This document shows, piece after piece, positions 20,553 through 27,674 of a DNA stretch of 30,926 nt. This DNA is from a virus. The DNA lies in the IMG/VR virus record IMGVR_UViG_3300042386_000606, positions 1 through 30,926 of that record; one strand, written 5' to 3'. The position numbers were made by a program, and so were the translations under genes. Under the pieces are notes generated by a model. That model ran no database searches. It worked only from the letters and a program-made list of their open reading frames with translations, and was not told where the DNA came from. Positions within the stretch are counted from its first letter, which is position 1. Each line of letters starts with the position of its first letter.

Positions 20553-21191
20553 ATGAAAGCAAATATAAAACATAAAAATCTAGCTGGTATTTATATGATT
20601 AAAAATCTAATAAATAATAAGGTTTATATAGGTAAATCTATGAATATTTATGCTAGAATATGGGAACATAACTATAGATTAAATAAAGGAGTATCTGATA
20701 GTCCTCATCTACAAAATTCTTGGACTAAGTATGGTTCTGAAAACTTTGAATATACAGTACTAGAAGTACTTACAGATGAGATAGAAATTGCTAAAAAGGA
20801 ACTTTTCTGGATGAATGCTTTAAATGCTTTAAGTAAAGATCATGGATATAATTTAAGATCAGATAGTGATTCTCAAATGATTGTTCATGAGTCTACAAGA
20901 AAAAAAATATCAAGTAGATTGAAAAAAGAATGGTCAGAGGGTATAAGAAAAGAGCATGGACAAAAACTTTCAGCTAATTGGAAAACTACACCTAATAGAG
21001 GAAAGATACAAGCTAAAGTATTGTCAAGAGTATTAACTAAATACCAATATAAAGTGAACAATAGACTTTTAGATTATAAAAGGCTAAAAAGATGCGGTCT
21101 TAAAAATGTTCTAGCAACTTTTCATAAACAAAAAATCAACAAAGTACTTTTTAGAGGTATAAGTATAGAAAGGATAAAATTAAATGGCTGA
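20553..21191 (+). CDS. GIY-YIG homing endonuclease
   Basis: A 212-residue basic endonuclease of the GIY-YIG family that cuts intron- or gene-less alleles so that its own gene is copied in. The core shows G12-I-Y14, V-Y25-I-G27-K, R35 in Y-A-R-I-W-E-H, S-W-T-K-Y-G-S-E-N-F, and Glu83 in K-K-E-L-F-W-M. A NUMOD3-like DNA-binding motif (S-T-R-K-K-I-S-S-R-L-K-K-E-W) lies at 114-127, and a lysine-rich tail follows. The gene separates the two pieces of the polymerase, overlaps the thumb start by eight bases, and carries its own promoter. It fills nearly all of the insert, leaving no room for a group I intron core. The reading frame is shared with the polymerase, with only TAG between them. Confidence 0.88.
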   Translation: MKANIKHKNLAGIYMIKNLINNKVYIGKSMNIYARIWEHNYRLNKGVSDSPHLQNSWTKYGSENFEYTVLEVLTDEIEIAKKELFWMNALNALSKDHGYNLRSDSDSQMIVHESTRKKISSRLKKEWSEGIRKEHGQKLSANWKTTPNRGKIQAKVLSRVLTKYQYKVNNRLLDYKRLKRCGLKNVLATFHKQKINKVLFRGISIERIKLNG

Positions 21192-21666
21192 GAAAAAAAA
21201 AGTAAAATGTAAAGGCTTATTTGAATTTAGCAATTTAGCACTTCATAAAAACAAAAGTTTTTTAATCATACCTAAAGCTTTATACGCGTTCTTTGTAGAA
21301 GGCAAGATACCTGAACAGTTTTTACAAGAAAATAGAAATATCTATGACTATTGTGCAGGTGTAAAAATCAAGGGTGATTGGGAGTTTCAACAAGTATGTG
21401 TAAAGGATCAGGTGATAGGTAGAGAAAAGCTACAAAAAACACTAAGGTATTATATCTCACCAAAGGGATGTAAGATCTATAAAGTAAATAAGTCTGATGG
21501 AAGAGAGATTCAGCTGGAAGCCGGGAAGTGGATGCAAGAAATATTCAATCTCTACGAAGAGAAATCTTGGGCAGACTACCAGATTGATGAAAGCTATTAT
21601 CTGGACAAGATTTACAAGGAGATAAATAACATCATTCCAAAAAATAATCAACTAACATTATTTTAA
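21184..21666 (+). CDS. family B DNA polymerase, C-terminal piece (thumb) with clamp-binding motif
   Basis: A 160-residue protein that reads like the missing C-terminal part of the polymerase: K-C-K-G-L-F-E-F, L-H-K-N-K-S-F-L-I-I-P-K-A, I-Y-D-Y-C-A-G-V-K-I-K-G-D-W and L-R-Y-Y-I-S-P-K-G-C match what I recall of the thumb region of phage family B polymerases. The last residues are N-N-Q-L-T-L-F; QLTLF fits the sliding-clamp pentapeptide (QL[S/D]LF). The gene has its own ATG, overlapping the endonuclease stop (ATGGCTGA), so the thumb must assemble with the catalytic piece in trans. The homology call is strong; assembly is inference. Confidence 0.88.
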   Translation: MAEKKKVKCKGLFEFSNLALHKNKSFLIIPKALYAFFVEGKIPEQFLQENRNIYDYCAGVKIKGDWEFQQVCVKDQVIGREKLQKTLRYYISPKGCKIYKVNKSDGREIQLEAGKWMQEIFNLYEEKSWADYQIDESYYLDKIYKEINNIIPKNNQLTLF

Positions 21667-22002
21667 ATGCATTTTGAGACAGTAAAATTCCAGTGTTATT
21701 ACTGTAGAGAATACCTCACGGATCTTAACAGAACTAAGGACCATGTTATACCTAAGTCCAAGGGTGGGAAACTATCCAAGGACAACAAGGTGTATGCATG
21801 CAGAAAGTGTAACCGGAATAAAGGAGACCTAACTATAGAAGAATGGATAGAGAAATTGAAAGTTTTAAAATGTACACCAAAGACAAAGAAGATGTTTGGT
21901 AAAAAGCTTATAATACTACCCACTCTCTATGGAATAATAGAAACATTAATTAATCAAGAAAAATGGCAAAAAGAGCAATCACAGCAACAAAAGAATTATT
22001 AA
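21667..22002 (+). CDS. HNH endonuclease
   Basis: A 111-residue HNH nuclease. Zinc site C10-x2-C13 and C45-x2-C48, catalytic D25-H26 followed by V-I-P-K-S-K-G-G, then N40 and N49 with K-G-D. This is the common phage free-standing HNH type, often a mobile element, though some have become packaging or recombination nucleases. The start is at the base after the polymerase thumb's stop, and its last 40 bases overlap the next gene. Being next to the split polymerase, it may be a second homing gene in the same region. A basic helical tail follows the HNH fold. Confidence 0.87.
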   Translation: MHFETVKFQCYYCREYLTDLNRTKDHVIPKSKGGKLSKDNKVYACRKCNRNKGDLTIEEWIEKLKVLKCTPKTKKMFGKKLIILPTLYGIIETLINQEKWQKEQSQQQKNY

Positions 22003-22934
22003 TGGCAGCACCTCTGCCAGTTTATGAAGGAGATACTTATACAGTAATCCCACATGAATTTGTAATAGCAGAAACCGTAAGAAACCTAACAACCCAAGGG
22101 TTTAAAGTAAAGCAAGAGCTCTACAGATGCAACCAGAACGCGAACATAGCACAAGGCATATACCATTTAGATTACTCAGATGATCCTGATATGGGAATGA
22201 TGTTTGCTTGGAGTAACTCATATGATAAGTCAATGAGATTCAAATGTGCAATTGGAGGTTATGTCTTTGTATGCATGAATGGAATGGTAAATGGCAACAT
22301 GGGAGCCTGGGGAAGAAAGCATACAGGATCAGCAGATTCAGAGACAACAGAAACAATCCAAACTCAGATAAGTAAAGCAAAACAATACTACAAGCAATTA
22401 GTCTATGATAAAGAAACTATGAAAACAATCATAGTAGATGATAAAACAAGAGCTGAATTAGTAGGAAGACTTTACTTTGAGGAAGACTTACTCAATACAG
22501 AACAGCTGACATTAATCAAACACCAAATGCATTCACCAAAGTTTGATTATAATGCAGACACAAAAAGCTTATGGGCCTTATACAATCATATAACCCTAAG
22601 CTTACACAAATCACATCCTAAAGACTGGCTTGATCATCAAAGACTCGTACATTGGTTTTTCACACAAGAGTACGGAATTCAACCATTAGTCCTTCAAGAA
22701 GACACACCTAATGAGGTTACAGAGAATGTACAGGAAATAGTACAAATCATACAACCCACTCTGGCTGATATAGTTAATATAACAATCCCTAGAGAGGATC
22801 CTATTCAAGAAATAGAAAATCCTTTTTTAAAAGAAGATGTTATTATTAAAATAGATAAACCAGTTATTGAACAACTAGACTTATTAGATGCTATCAAGGA
22901 GGCAGAAAGTGAAGGTAATTTAAACCATTTATAA
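21963..22934 (+). CDS. DUF932-like phage protein
   Basis: A 323-residue protein. The N-terminal 230 residues contain P-V-Y-E-G-D-T-Y-T-V-I-P-H, E-L-Y-R-C-N-Q, G-M-M-F-A-W-S-N-S-Y, and C-M-N-G-M-V-N-G-N, which resemble DUF932-like proteins of large phages and plasmids, of unknown function. I recall close relatives with G-S-W-G-R-K-H-T-G-S-A-D in Bacteroidota phages, matching the segment A-W-G-R-K-H-T-G-S-A-D here. The last 90 residues are acidic and isoleucine-rich and look like a flexible tail. It overlaps the HNH gene by 40 bases. A role in DNA metabolism or early takeover is possible but not shown. Confidence 0.7.
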   Translation: MAKRAITATKELLMAAPLPVYEGDTYTVIPHEFVIAETVRNLTTQGFKVKQELYRCNQNANIAQGIYHLDYSDDPDMGMMFAWSNSYDKSMRFKCAIGGYVFVCMNGMVNGNMGAWGRKHTGSADSETTETIQTQISKAKQYYKQLVYDKETMKTIIVDDKTRAELVGRLYFEEDLLNTEQLTLIKHQMHSPKFDYNADTKSLWALYNHITLSLHKSHPKDWLDHQRLVHWFFTQEYGIQPLVLQEDTPNEVTENVQEIVQIIQPTLADIVNITIPREDPIQEIENPFLKEDVIIKIDKPVIEQLDLLDAIKEAESEGNLNHL

Positions 22935-22935
22935 A

Positions 22936-23529
22936 ATGAATGACAAGAATATATATGAAGAGCACAAGCTCAAAGATGGCCACATCTTACAGATATTTCA
23001 AGACACTTGGGCGGAAAGCCCGAGGTCTTGGGATAATCTAGGCACCATGGCAATATTCCACAAAAGATATAATTTTGGGGATGAAGTAGATTTTGCATCA
23101 GAAGACTTCGGAAACTGGTCAGAAATGCAAGAGCATATTGAAAATGAATTAAAAGCTAGTGTATGCATACCTATTTTTATGTATGATCACAGCGGTATAA
23201 CAATTAACACAGAAGGTTTTTCTTGTCCATGGGACTCAGGACAAGTAGGATTCATCTATGTAACAGATAAAAAACTTAAAGAAGAATACAAAGAATCAGT
23301 AATTACAGAAGAAGTAATAAAAAAAGCTACAGCAAACTTAAAGCTTGAAGTATCAACCATGAATCAATATGTTATGGGTGATGTTTATGGATTTCAACTA
23401 ATTAAAAAAGAAGGAGAGGAAGAAATAATAATTGATTCCTGCTCAGGCTTTTATGGAGAAAACCCCTCTAAAAATGGAATGCTTGACTATATAAAAGAGG
23501 AAATTATTCCTGAAAATTTAATATTTTAA
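22936..23529 (+). CDS. widespread phage/plasmid protein (AESPRSWDNLGTM type)
   Basis: A 197-residue acidic protein. Its core has A-E-S-P-R-S-W-D-N-L-G-T-M near 27-39, H-K-R-Y-N-F-G-D, Y-D-H-S-G-I-T-I-N near 83-91, F-S-C-P-W-D-S-G-Q-V-G-F-I-Y, and a late D-S-C-S-G-F-Y-G. I recall this set of motifs as a strongly conserved uncharacterised family in many unrelated phages and plasmids. The invariant Asp, His and Cys residues suggest a catalytic or metal-binding function, not yet known to me. It begins one base after the preceding stop. Confidence 0.75.
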   Translation: MNDKNIYEEHKLKDGHILQIFQDTWAESPRSWDNLGTMAIFHKRYNFGDEVDFASEDFGNWSEMQEHIENELKASVCIPIFMYDHSGITINTEGFSCPWDSGQVGFIYVTDKKLKEEYKESVITEEVIKKATANLKLEVSTMNQYVMGDVYGFQLIKKEGEEEIIIDSCSGFYGENPSKNGMLDYIKEEIIPENLIF

Positions 23530-23532
23530 AAC

Positions 23533-23796
23533 ATGAAAGAAAATCCTGAAAAAGTAAATTTAGAAGAAATATTGTTTAATTTTGATACATCAAGTGAGCA
23601 AGAGGAAAAACAAGTAGAATTCCTTTACTCTTATTACATAGCTAAGCTTAAGATGCTCCGTAAGGAAAATCCATATTTATATACAACAAAAGAAGCTGCC
23701 AAAAGAGAAGGTTTATATAAAGATTTAATCTCAGCTAGTGCATGTTATCTACATGACTTAAAATTTAAAACCAAGAACAATGAAGGAAACAATTAG
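23533..23796 (+). CDS. small hypothetical protein
   Basis: An 87-residue charged helical protein without a recognised family. Segments such as E-E-K-Q-V-E-F-L-Y-S-Y-Y-I-A-K-L-K-M-L and T-K-E-A-A-K-R-E-G-L-Y-K-D-L suggest a two-helix hairpin. It starts three bases after the upstream stop and overlaps the MazG-like gene by 17 bases, ending in TAG. The function is unknown. Confidence 0.65.
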   Translation: MKENPEKVNLEEILFNFDTSSEQEEKQVEFLYSYYIAKLKMLRKENPYLYTTKEAAKREGLYKDLISASACYLHDLKFKTKNNEGNN

Positions 23797-24163
23797 AAAA
23801 GTGGAAATCTTCCATGAAGCTTTTAAGCAAAAAAATGGCACAGGCCCAATGTTGTTAACAACAGGAGAAGCTGAACTACGCCATAGATTAATGGCTGAAG
23901 AGAATGAAGAATACTTAGAAGCTTGTAACAAAGAAGACATGGTAGAAATAGCAGATGCTTTAGGGGATCAGCTGTATATATTATGTGGAACTATTCTAAA
24001 GCACGGTCTTCAACATAAGATAGAAGAAGTGTTTAATGAAATTCACCTTAGTAACATGAGTAAGTTAGATGCTGATGGCAATCCTATCTTAAGAGAAGAC
24101 GGCAAGATTATGAAGAGCAACCGGTATTTTAGGCCGGATATTGCAAAGATCATTTTCAAATAA
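23780..24163 (+). CDS. MazG-type nucleotide pyrophosphohydrolase
   Basis: A 127-residue all-alpha NTP pyrophosphohydrolase that splits (d)NTPs into nucleoside monophosphate and pyrophosphate. The metal site is visible: A-E40-E41-N-E-E44-Y on the first helix, and E56-I-A-D59-A-L-G-D63 on the next, followed by Q-L-Y-I-L-C-G. The late N-M-S-K-L-D-A-D-G-N-P-I segment is shared with phosphoribosyl-ATP pyrophosphohydrolase-like members. Length is right for a one-domain phage MazG. It could sanitise dUTP-type nucleotides beside the uracil-DNA glycosylase, or lower alarmone levels as proposed for other phages; the substrate is unproven. It is the last gene of the plus-strand run. Confidence 0.82.
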   Translation: MKETIRKVEIFHEAFKQKNGTGPMLLTTGEAELRHRLMAEENEEYLEACNKEDMVEIADALGDQLYILCGTILKHGLQHKIEEVFNEIHLSNMSKLDADGNPILREDGKIMKSNRYFRPDIAKIIFK

Positions 24164-24168
24164 AAATT

Positions 24169-24206
24169 ATAGAGATATTCCTTCGGGAGTATCTCTATTT
24201 TTTTTT
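24169..24206. terminator. bidirectional terminator with UUCG tetraloop
   Basis: A 13-bp stem (24169-24181 with 24186-24198, including one G-T pair) capped by a c(TTCG)g tetraloop at 24182-24185. On the plus strand it is followed by nine T (24198-24206); on the minus strand by five T (24166-24162 complement). It ends the convergent plus- and minus-strand transcripts. The first base of the T run end overlaps the stop of the small minus-strand gene. Confidence 0.9.
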
Positions 24207-24342
24207 AATTACCCTGAGATACTCTTGGTTTCCTATAGTTCTTACTATTAGGATTAGAAGAGGTTTTACTCTTAGCATGAATTCCTTTTCTTTTAATTTT
24301 TGCTTTGATCTTAATAGATCCTGTTACTGTTTGCTTAGCCAT
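24205..24342 (-). CDS. small highly basic protein (45 aa)
   Basis: This frame of 45 codons starts two bases after the stop of the upstream giant gene and ends at the terminator, so it is the last gene of the minus-strand operon. The product is very basic (about a dozen Lys and two to four Arg, few acids): M-A-K-Q-T-V-T-G-S-I-K-I-K-A-K-I-K, then G-I-H-A-K-S-K-T-S-S-N, then S-K-N-Y-R-K-P-R. The first part looks like a beta-strand and the rest is probably extended. I recall small proteins with the order KIK..G(I/V)HAK(S/T)K.S..SKNY as conserved in Bacteroidota phages. Virion DNA-binding is a natural guess. Confidence 0.72.
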   Translation of the reverse strand: MAKQTVTGSIKIKAKIKRKGIHAKSKTSSNPNSKNYRKPRVSQGN

Positions 24343-24344
24343 TG

Positions 24345-27300
24345 TTATTTGTTTAGTGTTCCTTTGAATGATTCTACTGCTTCTTCTGGTTTAATATTAT
24401 AACCAGAGTAACCCATAAGTTTTAAGAAGTAAGCCCATGATTTGTTGTCTCCTTGATTCCATATACCTGACTTTTTTTGAAATTCTAGTTCTTCAGGATC
24501 CCATGTAAAGAAGAATTGATCAGTAAACTTGATAGCTCTTTCTAAAGTTCCTGTCATAGCAGATGGTGACTTAACAACCCTGTATGCATCTGGAAGACTA
24601 ATATACGCGAAAGTCTCACTTCTCATACGGATTAATTCATATAGTGTGAAGTTGTATGCATAGTTTTTCTTTAAATCTTCATCATCATCACCGGCTGCCA
24701 TTAGTATAGCAATCAGAGCTGTAGATGTTATAATGATTGTAGCTTCAGCTATTACTCTTTTTATCTGAGCTTTTTCAAATGCTGAATATGTAGACCAATT
24801 TTGTGCAACATTAAATTTGTAATCTCTAAGATCTCTTACAAAAGTATTCCAGAAAGTTCTATAAAAACCTTCAGTAATAGTACCTAGTTCTTGATCCATT
24901 GATAAAGACTTAAACCTTCTCATGTATCCAGGAACAAGATGCTTTCTATACATTGTAGCTAATCTTCCTAAAGAATATCTACCAGCTGTACCTTTATCAA
25001 AATCATTGTAAACACCATGCATTCTTTTACTTAAAGCATGAAGTCTATTTTGTAAAGCTTGTCTTTTCTTTTCTGTAAAATCTGTGTTTTCAGCAACACC
25101 TGTTACTCCAAACTTTTTATAAGCATTTAGCAAAGTCATCTGGGTACCATCCTTAGCTGTAACTGTAGTTGCATCCATAAGAGCAAGCATACATGATACT
25201 TGTATTTCATGTTCACCAAACTGCTGGTTAAAGAATAATGTGTTAGTTCTAAATAGCTTGCTTGCTACGGAACCTGTAACATCTTTACCATAATGATCTT
25301 TATATGTTCCTTGCATAGGATCATATCTATTTATAAGTTGACCAAGAAAACTTTCAGGGTAAGACTTTCCAAAGTCAGCAAGTATTCCTGGTAACTCTTT
25401 CATATACTCAACTTTACCTAAAGCTAGATTTTTCTTATTAAAAAATTCTCCTGAGTTAGCTTCTATAATTAACTGTATATTACCTTGTAAGTTATTAGCC
25501 ACACCTTTAAGAACATCTAGGGCAATAGTAGTAACGGCTGATATACCGGTACCAATATTTGTTATTTTAGATAGAGAAACACCTAATATTTCTTCAGCCT
25601 TTTGCATCTCTCCATAGACAACCATATCTATAAAAGCATCTACATGTTTTTTAGAATAAGCTTCTCCATTTTGTTTAATGTACTCTACATAACCTTGCTT
25701 ATTAGCAAAAGCATCAAGAATAGGCTCACCTTTACTATTAGTTTCAGCAATTTTTCTATCTCCTATAATAGTTTGGAACATAGATATTTCTGAGTGTATC
25801 TCATTTAAAGCTTCATATCTATTAGCCATTGCTGCAAATAACAGTACTGACTTTGCTAAGTCAAGACTAACATTTTCTGCATTCATAGCTTGTGTGTAGT
25901 GAACAGGTAAAAACTTTGCTTCTGTTTCTCCTAGACCAGCTAGACCAAATTCTGGATCATAAACTTTAACATTAATAGCATCTGAGAAATTTTGTTTTGT
26001 TAGATCTATAAGGCCATTTGCTATAGCTCTTTCTAGGTCAGACTTTGGTACAGAAGGTACTCTAAAACCTCTTCTTTTAGAAGCCGGCAATTTATCTTGT
26101 GCTTCAAAGTATATTTTTAGTAGAGCTTTATGATATTCACCCTTATTATTTTTAGGCTTATCATTAACATCGTACATAGCTAACCACTTAGTACTTATAT
26201 ATTTTTTTGCAGGTTGTGATAGTTCTCTTTTATAAGTAGTATTACCAAACTTGTCTGTATACATCACAGACTTTTTCCACTTGTTATATTCTTCTTCTGT
26301 TATAAGATTAGCATTCCTTTGTTTTTCTTTTGCTGCTATGATCTTGTCTATCTCCTCTTTAGGTTTAGGCTCTGTATTTTCTCTGTTCCAGGCAGCAACC
26401 TTGGATATGTATTCTTTAAGCTTTATTTTTTCCTGTTTAGTAGGGACTTCAGATAACTTAGGAGCTTCGCCTAAAGACTTGCGGAAAGCTTTTCTAGCTT
26501 GCTTAAACTTTTCTTGATCATACTTTTGTACAAAGTCTATTCTTTCTGCAGTCTTTTTCTCACCATTTTTATCTGTATAGGTAACAGTTACTGTTTCATA
26601 TATACCTTCATTAAACTTTGCAGGGTTATCTCTATTAGCAGTGTTAGATGCTTTATAATTATCAAAAGCTTTGCCTACATATTTTAAGTTATCATCATCC
26701 TTCATCCGGGCATTTTCTAGTTGACTCTTAACCGCTTTAGCAAATAGAGCTAAAACTGAATCTTCAGAACTAATAAGTGGATCCATTAAGAAACTAAGTA
26801 CTCCTGTATCAGAGGTAAAACTTCTAAGAGCTTCAACAAGTGTTTTTTTATTTAAAGAAAAAGATTGTAGTTTATCTATTTTATCTTGGTACTCTTTTGC
26901 TCTTTCTTCTTTTTTCTTATCACTTAGATTTTCAAAAGCTAAGTTTTTAATACGCTTGTTCAGTGTATCTATTTGGTCAAGAATAGTAGCTCCCAACTCA
27001 GTAGTATAACCTAATAAAAAGTCAGCCATCAAAGGTATACCTTGATTTATGTATCTTGCTTTTATATCATTTTTTGTTGCAATAGCTGCACTTACAAGTT
27101 GTTGTGGAGTAAGTTCACCTTCTGGTATCTTTATACTTACTCTTTGCATAAAGTACTCTTTTAAGTCAGCATTATTTAACTCATCTAATATAGAGTAACC
27201 ATTAATAAAATCAGATATAGCTAACATCTTACCCATCAGATCTTTTCTATCATAAGCATCTTTATTTTTTATAAGATCTTCTAATTGTTTTTTTGCTCTG

Positions 27301-27674
27301 TTAGCATTGTTATATGCATCTTTAATAAATATGTATATAGAATCTACACCTTCTGCAGCCTCTATATTTTTGATAAGATCTTGTAGTTTTTTTTCTTTTG
27401 TTTCTTGATCCCTTACCACTTTTTGCTGTAGAATAGCAAGTTGTTTATTAACAAAAACTTTGATAGAACCAATAAGCTTGCCAAAAGCTGTGTCCTTTTC
27501 AGGATCAATATCAGGAACCTCTTCTTTTTCTGCTTCTGGTTCACTGTTAAGATCTTCATTATCAGCAAAACCTCTTTCCTCCCATAGCTCTAAAGCTCTT
27601 TCTCTATTACCATTGGTTTCTTTTAGTATGTCTTTCCACTCTTGTGAGGATTCATTAGGACAACTATTTAGCAT
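24345..27674 (-). CDS. giant virion-type protein, downstream piece
   Basis: A 1109-residue protein. Residues 10-37 contain S-Q-E-W-K-D-I-L-K-E-T-N-G-N with A-L-E-L-W-E-E-R-G-F, a short motif I recall at segment boundaries of giant phage proteins. An acidic stretch (40-60), long charged coiled-coil stretches (65-330, 380-480), and a less charged C-terminal half (550-990) follow. Residues 971-994 form a hydrophobic segment (A-T-I-I-I-T-S-T-A-L-I-A-I-L-M-A-A), a candidate membrane insertion helix, then G-D-D-D-E-D. Such proteins in crAss-like phages are packaged and ejected with DNA; some carry RNA polymerase, but I see no D-x-D-x-D motif here. It starts inside the upstream stop (ATGCTAA). Confidence 0.82.
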   Translation of the reverse strand: MLNSCPNESSQEWKDILKETNGNRERALELWEERGFADNEDLNSEPEAEKEEVPDIDPEKDTAFGKLIGSIKVFVNKQLAILQQKVVRDQETKEKKLQDLIKNIEAAEGVDSIYIFIKDAYNNANRAKKQLEDLIKNKDAYDRKDLMGKMLAISDFINGYSILDELNNADLKEYFMQRVSIKIPEGELTPQQLVSAAIATKNDIKARYINQGIPLMADFLLGYTTELGATILDQIDTLNKRIKNLAFENLSDKKKEERAKEYQDKIDKLQSFSLNKKTLVEALRSFTSDTGVLSFLMDPLISSEDSVLALFAKAVKSQLENARMKDDDNLKYVGKAFDNYKASNTANRDNPAKFNEGIYETVTVTYTDKNGEKKTAERIDFVQKYDQEKFKQARKAFRKSLGEAPKLSEVPTKQEKIKLKEYISKVAAWNRENTEPKPKEEIDKIIAAKEKQRNANLITEEEYNKWKKSVMYTDKFGNTTYKRELSQPAKKYISTKWLAMYDVNDKPKNNKGEYHKALLKIYFEAQDKLPASKRRGFRVPSVPKSDLERAIANGLIDLTKQNFSDAINVKVYDPEFGLAGLGETEAKFLPVHYTQAMNAENVSLDLAKSVLLFAAMANRYEALNEIHSEISMFQTIIGDRKIAETNSKGEPILDAFANKQGYVEYIKQNGEAYSKKHVDAFIDMVVYGEMQKAEEILGVSLSKITNIGTGISAVTTIALDVLKGVANNLQGNIQLIIEANSGEFFNKKNLALGKVEYMKELPGILADFGKSYPESFLGQLINRYDPMQGTYKDHYGKDVTGSVASKLFRTNTLFFNQQFGEHEIQVSCMLALMDATTVTAKDGTQMTLLNAYKKFGVTGVAENTDFTEKKRQALQNRLHALSKRMHGVYNDFDKGTAGRYSLGRLATMYRKHLVPGYMRRFKSLSMDQELGTITEGFYRTFWNTFVRDLRDYKFNVAQNWSTYSAFEKAQIKRVIAEATIIITSTALIAILMAAGDDDEDLKKNYAYNFTLYELIRMRSETFAYISLPDAYRVVKSPSAMTGTLERAIKFTDQFFFTWDPEELEFQKKSGIWNQGDNKSWAYFLKLMGYSGYNIKPEEAVESFKGTLNK

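Noticed and set aside
20505-21183. Group I intron between the polymerase pieces
   Set aside because: The insert is about 680 bases and all but about 48 are endonuclease coding sequence, leaving no space for a catalytic core outside the gene; I also do not see conserved core segments, and the thumb piece has its own ATG. A core overlapping the gene cannot be fully excluded without RNA data.
19074-21666. Intein in the polymerase
   Set aside because: An intein needs one continuous frame through both exteins. Here there is a TAG, the endonuclease ends in TGA in the polymerase frame, and the thumb is in a different frame. No intein end motifs were seen.
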